A stretch of DNA of 64,000 nucleotides. It comes from JBCDCY01 sp039180875 (GTDB lineage Bacteria; Pseudomonadota; Alphaproteobacteria; Rhodobacterales; Rhodobacteraceae). Positions within the stretch are counted from its first letter, which is position 1. Each line of letters opens with the position of its first letter. The notes under the pieces are model-generated. The model was not told the DNA's origin and did not search any database. It was given only the letters and a program-made list of their open reading frames with translations. Of the stretch, positions 8,516 to 17,028 are shown piece by piece. The stretch covers positions 496,001-560,000 of the forward strand of contig JBCDCY010000001.1 of assembly GCA_039180875.1 (NCBI GenBank), read 5' to 3'. A program made the position numbers and the translations under genes.

Positions 8516-9370
8516 ATGTACGAGCAGTTCTACGATCTGGACCGACGGCCGTTCATGTCGGCGCCCGATCCCGACTTTCTCTATTGGTCGAGCAGCCATT
8601 CCTCCGCCTTCACCATGCTGCGCTACGGCATCGTCAGCCGGGCGCCGATCACGGTGATCACCGGCGATATCGGCGCCGGCAAGACGACGCTGATCCGCCA
8701 GCTTCTGAACGAATTGCCGGAGGAGCTGACGGTCGGCCTGGTCTCCAATATGCAGGCCGGGCGGGGCGAACTGCTGGAATGGGTGATGATGGCCCTGGAT
8801 CAGGAGATCGACGCGCCGTCCTATGTCGCGCTGTTCCGGCGCTTTCAGGACATGGTCATTCAGGCCTATGCCGAGGGGCGGCGCGTGCTTCTGATCTTCG
8901 ACGAGGCGCAGAACCTCGGCGTCGAAGCGTTGGAGGAGCTGCGCATGCTCTCCAACATCAACGCCGAGCGGGACGAGTTGCTGCAGATCGTGCTGGTCGG
9001 CCAGCCCCAGCTCCGCCAATTGATCGAGCGGCCGGAGCTCACCCAGTTCTCCCAGCGCATCTCGGCCGACTTCGACCTGCAACCGTTGTCGAAGGACGAT
9101 GTGGCCAACTACATCGACCGCCGGCTGGAGGCGGCAGGCGCGAGTTGGGAGATCTTCGCCCGCCACACCTGCGAGCTGATCCATGAGGCGACGGGCGGCG
9201 TGCCGCGGCTGATCAACATCCTCTGCGATCTCTGCCTGGTCTACAGCTACGCGGCCGAGCGCAAGATCGTCGACGACGACATCCTGCGGGAGTTCCTGAA
9301 CATGGCCAAGGCCCGGGGCATCTATCGCCGCTTCAGCCCGGTCCGGCCGGTCGCCTCCCTCGTCAAGTGA
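8516..9370 (+). CDS. XrtA/PEP-CTERM-system-associated AAA ATPase (ExeA/GspA-like)
   Basis: 284 residues starting MYEQFYDLDRRPFMSAPDP, the characteristic N-terminus of the ExeA-type ATPases found in exosortase EPS loci. The Walker A motif is GDIGAGKTT (about residues 50-58) and Walker B is VLLIFDEAQ (about residues 124-132), followed by a sensor region VLVGQPQLRQLI. The length is normal for the family, and the peptidoglycan-binding extension of GspA is absent. It is a cytoplasmic ATPase thought to energise or regulate EPS assembly; its precise role is not established. It stands 159 bases upstream of the export protein gene and reads the same way. Confidence 0.88.
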   Translation: MYEQFYDLDRRPFMSAPDPDFLYWSSSHSSAFTMLRYGIVSRAPITVITGDIGAGKTTLIRQLLNELPEELTVGLVSNMQAGRGELLEWVMMALDQEIDAPSYVALFRRFQDMVIQAYAEGRRVLLIFDEAQNLGVEALEELRMLSNINAERDELLQIVLVGQPQLRQLIERPELTQFSQRISADFDLQPLSKDDVANYIDRRLEAAGASWEIFARHTCELIHEATGGVPRLINILCDLCLVYSYAAERKIVDDDILREFLNMAKARGIYRRFSPVRPVASLVK

Positions 9371-9529
9371 CCCCGGAAAGTGATCCCAGACCGTCCCATT
9401 TTTGTCATCTTCGCGGGGGAAAGTGCCCACGCAAGCCGGCCTTTGGTTGCGGCTTGGGACAAATTTATCGACGCAAACCGGCATCCCGCGTAAGTTTTAG
9501 TGGGAACAGTGGGGTTCAGGAGGTTTCTG

Positions 9530-10180
9530 ATGCGGCACTTTAGCCGATGGGCGCTGCGTGCGGCTGCGGCGTGCGCCCTCCTATTCGCAAGTCTCGTGGT
9601 CACGAACTTCGTCGGCAGCGCAACGGCCCAGGGATATCTGTTGCAGGTGGGCGACAGGCTCGACGTCTCGGTGCTGGAGGACGAGTCCCTCGGGCGCCAG
9701 GTGCTGGTCCGCCCGGATGGCCGGATCTCCCTGCCGCTCGCCGGCACATTGCAGGCCGCCGGGCGCTCGCCCGAGGCGCTGCAGGCACAGATCCAGTCCG
9801 CCCTTGCCGCCAGCTTCGTCGAACCGCCGACGGTGAGCGTGGCCGTGGTCAGCCTCGCCCCGCCGCCGATTGCCGAACTCGCGGAAGAGGAGGAGGAGAT
9901 CCTGCCGGTCTTCTACGTCCTCGGCGAGGTCAACGCCCCCGGCCAGTACCCCATCGTGGAGGAGCAGCCGGTCACCTTGCTGCAGGGCCTCGCGATCGCC
10001 GGCGGCCCCGGGGTCTTTGCCGCCCGCAAACGCATCCAGCTGCGCCGCGTCACCGACAGCGTAGAGACCATCACGGTCTTCGACTACGACGCGGTAGAAG
10101 ACGGCGAGCAGCAGATGCTCACTACGCCCCTCATGGACGGTGACGTCATCATCGTTCCTGAGAAGGGCCTGTTCGAGTAA
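9530..10180 (+). CDS. Polysaccharide export protein (PES domain, exosortase locus type)
   Basis: 216 residues from ATG at 9530, chosen because AGGAGG (9518-9523) sits six bases upstream; a GTG 30 bases further up is less likely. A signal peptide (about residues 1-34, ending SATAQ) is followed by the Poly_export domain beginning GYLLQVGDRLDVSVLEDESL and continuing to about residue 115. An acidic linker (AELAEEEEEILP) leads into a SLBB-like domain (FYVLGEVNAPGQYPIVEEQP). There is no lipobox Cys, unlike classical Wza, as in several exosortase-linked members. It probably forms part of the outer-envelope polysaccharide channel with the Wzz-type protein at 1-1099 and the beta-barrel protein encoded next. 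Confidence 0.9.
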   Translation: MRHFSRWALRAAAACALLFASLVVTNFVGSATAQGYLLQVGDRLDVSVLEDESLGRQVLVRPDGRISLPLAGTLQAAGRSPEALQAQIQSALAASFVEPPTVSVAVVSLAPPPIAELAEEEEEILPVFYVLGEVNAPGQYPIVEEQPVTLLQGLAIAGGPGVFAARKRIQLRRVTDSVETITVFDYDAVEDGEQQMLTTPLMDGDVIIVPEKGLFE

Positions 10181-10257
10181 GGATCCTGCGCCGGCGCGCC
10201 TCTTCCCGGCGCGGCCCGCGTCAGAGCGGGCCCGTCGCCGCGGCGCTTGCCGCGGTC

Positions 10258-11385
10258 TTGGCGCTGATCGTGGCGGAGCGTGCCGCGGCGGATGCCGCCG
10301 GCTTTTCCGTCGACGCCCAGGTCAGCCAGACGACGGAGGCCGATACCAACTCCCGCCTCAGCCCATTGGACGAGGGTGCGCTTTTCGGCTCCCGCACCAA
10401 CGTGCAGCTTCAGGCGCTCGCCCGCACGCCGCGCACCGCCTGGTCGATCGACACCGGCTTCAACGCCCAGGGCTTCGTCGGCCCGGGCGACAATGACGGG
10501 CTCAATCGGATCGACCCGCGCTTCGGCAGCGGCTATCGCTTCACCCTGCCGCGCTTCGAGGCAGGGGCCGATCTCTCCTTCAGCAGCCGAGCCACCGCCT
10601 TCGAGCAGATCGAGGACAGCGGTCTGACCGAGGGCGATGCCACCCAGTTCATCCTGGGTCTCGGCGCCGACGCGAAGATGGACCTCGACGCGCGCAACAG
10701 CCTGAGCTTCGACCTGAGCGGCGGCATCACCCGGTTCTCCGAAGCCGCGGACGACCTCTTTCCGACGTCCACCATTCGCGGCAACGCGACCTGGCGGCGC
10801 AGCTTCAGCGAGCGGACGTCGGGCGACATCAACTTCGGCATCCAGCGCTTCACCACCGACAACGAAGAGGACACGCGCAGCATCAGCCTGGATCTGAGCG
10901 CCGGAATGCGGACCGAACTGACGCCGCGCGCCTCGATGGACTTCGGGGCAGGCGTCGTGGTCACCCGCAGCGTAGAGGACACCGACGGCGCCAGTATCGA
11001 GCCAGGCGTGATCGGCGATCTCGGCTTTCGCTACCGCATCGCGCGCACCTCGCTCGAGGCGACGGTCTCCCAGTCGGTGGAGCCGAGCGCGCTTGGCGAG
11101 CTGCAGAACCGCACGGCGGCCGGGCTGTCGCTGGTCCACCAGATGACGCCGCGCGCCCAGCTCGGCTTCAGCGCGCAGTACTCCCTACAGCTCTCGGTGG
11201 ATGACGACGGCCTCGGCACCGACCGGAACTTCGTCAGTGTCTCGCCCACCTATTCTGTGGCGCTGACCCGGGACACCAGCCTGAACCTCGGCTACGCCTT
11301 CCGCTTCGCCGATCAGGACACGGGCAGCGCCACCTCGCACCAGGTCTTCCTGCGGATCAGCCGGGCCTTCTCGCTTTTGCGCTAA
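10258..11385 (+). CDS. Outer-membrane beta-barrel protein of the EPS/exosortase locus
   Basis: At least 375 residues. After the N-terminal region the sequence alternates polar and hydrophobic residues in strands of about ten residues, with turns such as DTDGASIEPG and DEDxR-type acidic loops, and it ends in SHQVFLRISRAFSLLR, close to an outer-membrane barrel C-terminus. Members of this kind (PEP-CTERM-system beta-barrel proteins) are encoded in exosortase EPS loci and are thought to act in polymer secretion. The start is uncertain. TTG at 10258 has no ribosome site and cuts a likely signal peptide in half; in-frame codons upstream (CTG at 10186, after AAGGA) would restore an Arg-rich signal peptide ending near ERAAADA. 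No ATG or GTG is available before the in-frame stop at 10159. Confidence 0.78.
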   Translation: MALIVAERAAADAAGFSVDAQVSQTTEADTNSRLSPLDEGALFGSRTNVQLQALARTPRTAWSIDTGFNAQGFVGPGDNDGLNRIDPRFGSGYRFTLPRFEAGADLSFSSRATAFEQIEDSGLTEGDATQFILGLGADAKMDLDARNSLSFDLSGGITRFSEAADDLFPTSTIRGNATWRRSFSERTSGDINFGIQRFTTDNEEDTRSISLDLSAGMRTELTPRASMDFGAGVVVTRSVEDTDGASIEPGVIGDLGFRYRIARTSLEATVSQSVEPSALGELQNRTAAGLSLVHQMTPRAQLGFSAQYSLQLSVDDDGLGTDRNFVSVSPTYSVALTRDTSLNLGYAFRFADQDTGSATSHQVFLRISRAFSLLR

Positions 11386-11484
11386 GGGCCGCAGCGGCCT
11401 GCGGTGACTGTTCGCACTCTCACTTCTCCACAATCCGTGTTACTGTAGCGTCGGTGGGGAAGCCTTGTTCTAAAGGGTAGTGTT

Positions 11485-12942
11485 GTGTCGATGAGTAATC
11501 CGGCCGAGGAAACGTCGGCCCCTGTGTCGCTTGTGCGCGCGCCAAACAGCTCCACGCCCGACATGTTGCCGGGCATCGCGCTGCTCTGGGATCAGGTGGC
11601 GCTGCTGCTGACCGCGGTCATCGGCTATCTGGGCTGGGTGGGCTACAATCCGGTCACGGTCGAGTACTACCTGGTCGCCCTGATCTTCATCGGCTTCTGC
11701 GTGGTCGCGCTCTTCCGTCACGCCGGTCTTTACGAGATCGACGCGATCATGCGGCCGATCAGCCGTTCCGACCAAGTGCTCGCGGGGGTGGCGACGGCGT
11801 TCCTGCTGTTCCTGGCCGTCGCCTTCTCGCTCAAGGTCTCCGACATCTATTCGCGGATCTGGCTCTACAGCTTCGCCGTGGGTGGGGCGGTGTCGATCTT
11901 CGCCGGGCGGCTGCTGCTCTACCGCCTGCTCCGCGGTCTGTCGCGGCGGGGTGCGGTCGGGCGCAATCTGGTGGTGCTGGGCGGCGGAGAGCAAAGCCGC
12001 CGTTTCATCTCCCGCCTCGGCGAGACGCAGCCCTACTTCACCTCGCTCTCCGGCGTGTTCGCCCCGGATCACGAGCAGCTCGGCCCCCGCTTCGGCGGCC
12101 AGCCGGTGCTCGGCGGGATCGAGCGCCTGATCGCCGAGGTGCGAGCCGGGCGCATCGACGATGTGGTGGTCGCCATGCCCTGGAACGCCGACACCCAGCT
12201 GGCCGAGACGGTGGAGCGGCTGAAGGAGCTGCCGGTCAACGTCTACATCGCCTCCGATCTGGCCGGGTTTGCGCTGGCCTTCCGCCCGGCGCTCGGACCC
12301 TTCGCCGCCCTGCCGATGTTCGAGGTGGTGCAACGCCCGATCTCCGGTTGGAGCGTCGTGCTGAAGTCGATCGAAGACTACCTGCTGGCCGGGATCGCCG
12401 TGCTGCTGCTCGGCCCGCTGCTGCTGGCGGTGGCGGTGGCCATCAAGCTCGACAGCCCGGGGCCGGTGTTCTTCAAGCAGAAGCGGCTCGGCTTCAACAA
12501 TAAGATGTTCGAGATCTACAAGTTCCGCTCGATGTATCACCGCGACGTGCCGGAGGCGCGGGTGGCCCAGGCGACCCGGGACGATCCGCGCATCACCCGG
12601 GTCGGCCGGTTCATCCGCGCCACCTCGATCGACGAGCTGCCACAGCTCCTGAACGTGCTGAACGGCACCATGTCGCTGGTTGGGCCGCGGCCCCATGCCC
12701 TCGACCACAACGAGGAGTACGGCCGGCAGATCCGCGGCTACTTCGCCCGCCACAAGGTGAAGCCGGGGATCACCGGCTGGGCCCAGGTGCGTGGCTTGCG
12801 GGGCGAGACCAAAGAGCTCGAGAAGATGGAGGCGCGGGTGCGCCACGACACCTACTATGCGGAGAATTGGTCCCTCGCCTTCGATTTCCGCATTCTGGTG
12901 ATGACCGTCCTGGTCGTGCTCTTCCAGAGGAACGCCTACTGA
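11485..12942 (+). CDS. Undecaprenyl-phosphate glycosylphosphotransferase (EPS-initiating sugar transferase)
   Basis: 485 residues from GTG at 11485, with AAGGG seven bases upstream (an ATG two codons later is possible). Four N-terminal membrane segments (about residues 28-140) lead into a Rossmann-like central domain beginning NLVVLGGGEQSRRFI. A fifth membrane segment (about 297-322) precedes the bacterial sugar transferase domain, with DSPGPVFFKQKRLG, YKFRSM, DELPQLLNVLNG, MSLVGPRPH and KPGITGWAQVRG. This is the WcaJ/WbaP architecture: it transfers a sugar-1-phosphate to undecaprenyl phosphate in the inner membrane and starts repeat-unit synthesis. No other glycosyltransferases are in the window, so the sugar cannot be predicted. 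A hairpin follows the stop. Confidence 0.93.
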   Translation: MSMSNPAEETSAPVSLVRAPNSSTPDMLPGIALLWDQVALLLTAVIGYLGWVGYNPVTVEYYLVALIFIGFCVVALFRHAGLYEIDAIMRPISRSDQVLAGVATAFLLFLAVAFSLKVSDIYSRIWLYSFAVGGAVSIFAGRLLLYRLLRGLSRRGAVGRNLVVLGGGEQSRRFISRLGETQPYFTSLSGVFAPDHEQLGPRFGGQPVLGGIERLIAEVRAGRIDDVVVAMPWNADTQLAETVERLKELPVNVYIASDLAGFALAFRPALGPFAALPMFEVVQRPISGWSVVLKSIEDYLLAGIAVLLLGPLLLAVAVAIKLDSPGPVFFKQKRLGFNNKMFEIYKFRSMYHRDVPEARVAQATRDDPRITRVGRFIRATSIDELPQLLNVLNGTMSLVGPRPHALDHNEEYGRQIRGYFARHKVKPGITGWAQVRGLRGETKELEKMEARVRHDTYYAENWSLAFDFRILVMTVLVVLFQRNAY

Positions 12943-12952
12943 CGCTGGGGCC

Positions 12953-12970
12953 GGGGGCGTGGCCGCCCCC
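12953..12970. terminator. GC-rich hairpin between convergent genes
   Basis: A 7-bp perfect stem (GGGGGCG at 12953-12959, CGCCCCC at 12964-12970) with a 4-base loop starts 11 bases after the sugar transferase stop. A second stem (CTCGGC 12995-13000, GCCGAG 13006-13011) lies nearer the end of the convergent exosortase gene. Neither has a T-run; intrinsic termination is plausible but not certain. Confidence 0.5.
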
Positions 12971-13022
12971 GCGCAGTAGTCCTTGACCCAGGGCCTCGGC
13001 TAAGCGCCGAGCCGCCGTTCCA

Positions 13023-14627
13023 TCAGGATGGGCCCGGGGCGCCGGGCACGAACCGGGGCAGCCGGGCGAGCATCGGCGCGAGGAAAGAGCCCAGCCGCGC
13101 CTCGGCCGCCGCCTCGCTCTCCTCCGAACCGATCGGCGTGATCAGGCGGACGAGCGCCCCGTCGGTGCGCCCGATCGTCAATGCATCCCAGACGGTGTAC
13201 GCCTTGGCCGCATAGTCGCTGGTCAGGCGCCGGCCGCGCTGTTCGAACCAGAAATAGACGAGCTGGCGCTCCAGACCCTTCTGGATAATCGCGCGGTTGA
13301 GGGGGATCGTCCCGGCCCCCGCGACCTCCACCTCGACCTGATCGAGCGTCGCGATTTCCCAACCGCCGGCCGGGATGCAGACCTCGGGCGAATGGATACC
13401 GGCACCATCGGTCTGGGAGGCGTAGTAGGCCACGAAGAAGTCGACCGGCGGGCCGCCCTTCTGCTGCACATAGGTCGAGACGTAGTAGTCGTCGGCGGCC
13501 AGCACCTGTTCGATGATCGGGGAGAGCACGGTGCTCCGCCCCTGCCAATCGCCGATGACCTTGGGGAAAACCACCAGCGGCTCGCGCGCCACCTCGACCG
13601 GCGGCCGGTTCGGCGCCAGATGCCAGGCGGCGGCCAGGGTGCCGGTGGCGAGGCAGGCGATCACCAGGGCCCGCGAAGGCACGACCGCCAAGGCGCGGGC
13701 CAACTGATGATGCACGCCGTTGAAGTCCAGATCGAGCGTGTCGGCCAGCGGCTGCGGATGGCGCTGCAGGCGCTGCATGACGACGGCGAGCAGGAAGAGC
13801 AGACCGACGCAGGAGACGAAGATCACCCAACCCTCGAAGGCATGCAGGAAGCCTTCGGCCTGAGCGATGCCGAAATTGTCCACCAGCACGCCGATCACGC
13901 CGATGCGGAACGAGTTCATCAGCACGGTGATCGGCGCGGCCGAGAGCAGCAGCACGATCTTATGCCAGCGCGGCCCAGTGTACAGCACCGCGAAAATGTA
14001 GGAGAAACTCATGATCGGGAAGAGGTAGCGCAGCCCCGAACACGCCTCGGCCACCTGCAGCTTATAATAGCCCAGGTCGATGATGTTGCCGTCCAGAAAG
14101 ACCGGGATGCCGAGGCTCGAGATCAGACCGACGCCGAGCGACGACGACACGCCCTGCAGGAAGATCGTCACCTGCCAGTAGACGAACTGCGGCAATGGCA
14201 GCATGAAGACCAGGTGCAGCACGGCCGGCCAGAAGAAGATGCCACGGCGCCAGCCAAAGCAGATCAGCACCAGGCCCCAGATCCAGAGGATCAGAGCGTA
14301 GGTCACGATGTCGGGGATCCGGACGAGATTGCCGAGCAAGGCCAGCAGCAATGCCGCGATCACGATGGCGATGCCGGGTCCGCGGTCGGTGACCGGATGG
14401 CTGACGGCCGGCACCATCTTCATCTCGCGCAGGAACATGTAGCCCGAGAGCAGCGGGATCAGCGGCCCGTGGCTGTATTCCGGCGTCGACCAGGCCTGGC
14501 CGAGCGATTCGAGGCCGAACCAAAAGACGGCGACGGCCGCGACTAAGCTCAGCAGAAACCAGAAGAAACCCGTGGAAACGGGCGGTGTCACGCCCACGCG
14601 CACCGTTGCGCCCGTCAATTTCGACAT
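13023..14627 (-). CDS. xrtD: Exosortase fused to an EpsI domain, probably XrtD type
   Basis: 534 residues from ATG at 14627 (the frame is open 30 codons further, so the start is not certain). The N-terminal half has about eight membrane segments and the exosortase catalytic set: Cys in AEACSGLRYLFP (near residue 195), Arg in MNSFRIGVIG (near 240) and His in LHAFEGWVIF (near 260). After about residue 325 a soluble EpsI-like domain follows, with FPKVIGDWQGR, VAYYASQTDG and HSPEVCIPAGGWE. The fusion and the VPLPA-type tails in the same locus point to the exosortase family specific for VPLPA-CTERM. It should cleave the tagged proteins encoded at 4504 and 7511 in the inner membrane. The sub-family name is an inference from architecture. 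Confidence 0.85.
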   Translation of the reverse strand: MSKLTGATVRVGVTPPVSTGFFWFLLSLVAAVAVFWFGLESLGQAWSTPEYSHGPLIPLLSGYMFLREMKMVPAVSHPVTDRGPGIAIVIAALLLALLGNLVRIPDIVTYALILWIWGLVLICFGWRRGIFFWPAVLHLVFMLPLPQFVYWQVTIFLQGVSSSLGVGLISSLGIPVFLDGNIIDLGYYKLQVAEACSGLRYLFPIMSFSYIFAVLYTGPRWHKIVLLLSAAPITVLMNSFRIGVIGVLVDNFGIAQAEGFLHAFEGWVIFVSCVGLLFLLAVVMQRLQRHPQPLADTLDLDFNGVHHQLARALAVVPSRALVIACLATGTLAAAWHLAPNRPPVEVAREPLVVFPKVIGDWQGRSTVLSPIIEQVLAADDYYVSTYVQQKGGPPVDFFVAYYASQTDGAGIHSPEVCIPAGGWEIATLDQVEVEVAGAGTIPLNRAIIQKGLERQLVYFWFEQRGRRLTSDYAAKAYTVWDALTIGRTDGALVRLITPIGSEESEAAAEARLGSFLAPMLARLPRFVPGAPGPS

Positions 14628-14814
14628 CAAAGCAACACGCTCCCCACCGGCGATACTGACCACCCTCTCCCGGAATTCTGGGACGCAATATTTACCCTTT
14701 TCGGGCGGTCTCGACAATTGTGATGACGATCTGTCCGCCGGGTTTCGTGCGGTGAGATCCCGTGTGTTGCAGACGGTGGTTCCCGATCGCAGACACCGCG
14801 GCGCCCGCGGCCGA

Positions 14815-15918
14815 TCAATCGTCTTCCGGCGCCTCGGGCTCGATCAGGGCGAATTCGCCGGTCTGCGCCAGGGCCTGGATCGCCTTGATGACCTCGGCCT
14901 GGGCCGCTTCGCCCTCCTTGAGCGGCACCTCGAGCATCTGCCCCAGATCCTCCTGCATCCGCTCGGCCAGGCGCTTGGAGATGTTGCCGACGATGTACTC
15001 GACGGCCTGGGGCGCTGTGGCCTGTGCGGACTTCAGCGCAGCCATCAGCACCGGCTCCTCGACGGCGCGCAGGATGCGGGCCACGTCCCGCGGGCTCACG
15101 CGCATCGGGATGTCGCCGAAGGTGAACATGATGCGCTGCACCTCGGCGGCGAAGGTGGGCTGTTCCTCCTCCAGCTGCTGCAGGAAGGCGTCGCGCCGGA
15201 CGCCCGACATCTGATTCATCAGATCGGCCAGTAGATCGGCGGGCTTGCGCGTCGACTTGGCGCGCTGCACGACCGACAGGAACTCCTCCTCGATCACCGC
15301 CTCGACCTGGCGGAGCACGTCGGCGTCGAGCTGTGGCGCCCGGGTCATGCGGAGCACAATGGTCTCGCCGAGCTCCGGCGTCAGGCGCTCCAGCACCCGC
15401 GCCGCGATGTCGGAGCGGATGCGGGTCAGGATCACCGTACCGACCTGGGGATGCTCCCGCCCGACGAAGCGCGCCAACGCCGCGACGGAGACCTGGCCAA
15501 GCCGCTCCCAGACCGGGAACGTGCGGACCTCGCTGATGTCGTCCATCACCTGATCGAGGGCTGTGTCGTCAAGCGCAGCGCCGAGGATCCGCCGGGCGAC
15601 GGTCGGACCGCCGACCACCGATTCGCCCCGGCCGAGGGCCGCCAGGAATTCCTCGATCACCGCCTCCACCGTCTCGGGCGGGATGCGGTCCATATGGCTG
15701 ATGGTACGGGCGAAGGTGCGCATAGCCTCCTCACCCATGTCGCGGAGAAGCGCGCTCGCCACCTCCGGCCCCGCCGCGGCGAGCACGATGGCTGCCTTCT
15801 GGGGGGGTGCGAGGGCGACGCCCTCCTCCGCGGGGCGACGCTCCTCCGGCAGAGCCAGATCGCCTGCCGTGTCGTCCGTCTCCGGATCCGCTGCGCCGAG
15901 GGCCAGTTGATCGTTCAT
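14815..15918 (-). CDS. fliG: Flagellar motor switch protein FliG
   Basis: 367 residues. An acidic N-terminal extension (about 35 residues) is followed by the FliG N domain (QKAAIVLAAAGPEVASALLR), the middle domain with HPQVGTVILTRI (around residue 155) and the C-terminal domain with FTFGDIPMRVSPRDVARILR (around 265-285), which contacts the stator. FliG couples the MS ring (FliF) to the C ring. It is the last gene of the minus-strand fliF-fliH-fliN-fliP-fliG operon and overlaps fliP by four bases. Finding fliG downstream of fliP, rather than between fliF and fliH as in many bacteria, is a known type of rearrangement. Confidence 0.95.
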   Translation of the reverse strand: MNDQLALGAADPETDDTAGDLALPEERRPAEEGVALAPPQKAAIVLAAAGPEVASALLRDMGEEAMRTFARTISHMDRIPPETVEAVIEEFLAALGRGESVVGGPTVARRILGAALDDTALDQVMDDISEVRTFPVWERLGQVSVAALARFVGREHPQVGTVILTRIRSDIAARVLERLTPELGETIVLRMTRAPQLDADVLRQVEAVIEEEFLSVVQRAKSTRKPADLLADLMNQMSGVRRDAFLQQLEEEQPTFAAEVQRIMFTFGDIPMRVSPRDVARILRAVEEPVLMAALKSAQATAPQAVEYIVGNISKRLAERMQEDLGQMLEVPLKEGEAAQAEVIKAIQALAQTGEFALIEPEAPEDD

Positions 15919-16694
15919 CCGCCGTAGCTCCGCACCAGGGCGCCTGCCAGCAGGGCCCAGCCATCGGCGAGCACGAAGAAGGCGAGCTTGAAGGGCAGCG
16001 CCACCACCGCCGGCGGCACCATCATCATGCCCATCGACATCAGGATCGAGGCAACCACCAGGTCGATAATCAGAAACGGCATGAAGATCAGAAAGCCGAT
16101 CTCGAAGCCGCGCTGGATCTCGGAGAGCAGGAAGGAGGGCACGAGCACGCCAAGCGACGGCCCGGCGTCCGCATCCTGGGGGTCCTGACCAGCGCGAGCT
16201 TCGAAACGATCAGGGGCGGCGATCCGCATCTGCTCGAGCGTCGAGGGATCGACCCGCGCCTCCATAAAGACGCGGAACGGCTGCAGTGCCAGCTCGATGG
16301 CCGGTTCCGGCGCCATCTCTCCGTCCATCATCGGCTGGATGGCCGTCGTCCAAGCCTCGAGGAAGACCGGCTCCATCACGAACCAGGTGAGGAACAGCGC
16401 GAGGCTCACGATCATCATGTTCGGCGGCGCCTGCTGCACGCCCACGGCCTGTCGGAGAATCGAGAGCACCGTCACCATGAAGGGAAAGCAGGTCACCATC
16501 ATCGCAATACCCGGCGCGAGGCTGAGCAGCGTGACGATGGCGAAGACCTGGACGATGCGGGCGGTCAGCGCGCCGTCTTCACCACCGAAGTCGATGGTGA
16601 GCTCCTGCGCCATGGCAGGCTGGGCGGCGCCGACCAGGGTGGCGGCGAGCGCCAGCCCCAGGACGCAGCGGAGATGCGCCCGCTCAAACGCCAT
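15915..16694 (-). CDS. fliP: Flagellar type III export protein FliP
   Basis: 259 residues with a cleavable signal peptide (about 1-29, ending PAMAQ), as usual for FliP. Membrane segments follow, with LAPGIAMMVTCFPFMVTVLS, then QAPPNMMIVSLALFLTWFVM, a periplasmic domain, and SEIQRGFEIGFLIFMPFLII plus SILMSMGMMMVPP near the C-terminus, all classical FliP blocks. It forms the export gate core with FliQ and FliR, which are encoded far away at 37031 and 40212. It overlaps fliN upstream by 11 bases and fliG downstream by four. The fliO gene that often precedes fliP is absent here. Confidence 0.96.
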   Translation of the reverse strand: MAFERAHLRCVLGLALAATLVGAAQPAMAQELTIDFGGEDGALTARIVQVFAIVTLLSLAPGIAMMVTCFPFMVTVLSILRQAVGVQQAPPNMMIVSLALFLTWFVMEPVFLEAWTTAIQPMMDGEMAPEPAIELALQPFRVFMEARVDPSTLEQMRIAAPDRFEARAGQDPQDADAGPSLGVLVPSFLLSEIQRGFEIGFLIFMPFLIIDLVVASILMSMGMMMVPPAVVALPFKLAFFVLADGWALLAGALVRSYGG

Positions 16695-17028
16695 CCGAGA
16701 GGTCTTCGATTTCCGTCAGGCGCACGCCGAGCCGGCCGGAGCCGTCGTCGGTCTCCTGCAGCTCACCCCGGGCGATCAGGCGCTCGCCGATATAGATCTC
16801 CACCGGATCGTCGATCCTGCTGTCGAGGGCGAGGACCGAATCGCGCCGCAGGCTCACCAGGTCCGAGATCAGCGGCCGCGCCTTGCCGACAGAGATCGTG
16901 ACCTCGATCGGCACCGACAGCACGGCGCTGTCCCGGCGGCTGGTCGGTCCCGCTGCACCGACGCTTTCGCGGGGCACGGACGGCGCATCGGTCCCGGCGC
17001 CCGTTTCGGTCTCGGGTATATCAGCCAT
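16684..17028 (-). CDS. fliN: Flagellar motor switch protein FliN
   Basis: 114 residues from ATG at 17028; the frame is open 18 codons further upstream but that would run deep into fliH. The first 40 residues are polar and probably disordered. The SpoA domain follows: VPIEVTISVGKARPLISDLV, then DDPVEIYIGERLIARGEL and GRLGVRLTEI. FliN builds the lower C ring with FliM and docks FliH at the export gate. It overlaps fliH by eight bases and fliP by 11, pointing to translational coupling. No fliM is found anywhere in the window. Confidence 0.93.
   Translation of the reverse strand: MADIPETETGAGTDAPSVPRESVGAAGPTSRRDSAVLSVPIEVTISVGKARPLISDLVSLRRDSVLALDSRIDDPVEIYIGERLIARGELQETDDGSGRLGVRLTEIEDLSDGV

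Noticed and set aside
11470..12846. 458-codon minus-strand open frame opposite the sugar transferase
   Set aside because: His/Gln/Arg-rich antisense translation; the plus-strand frame has all sugar transferase motifs.
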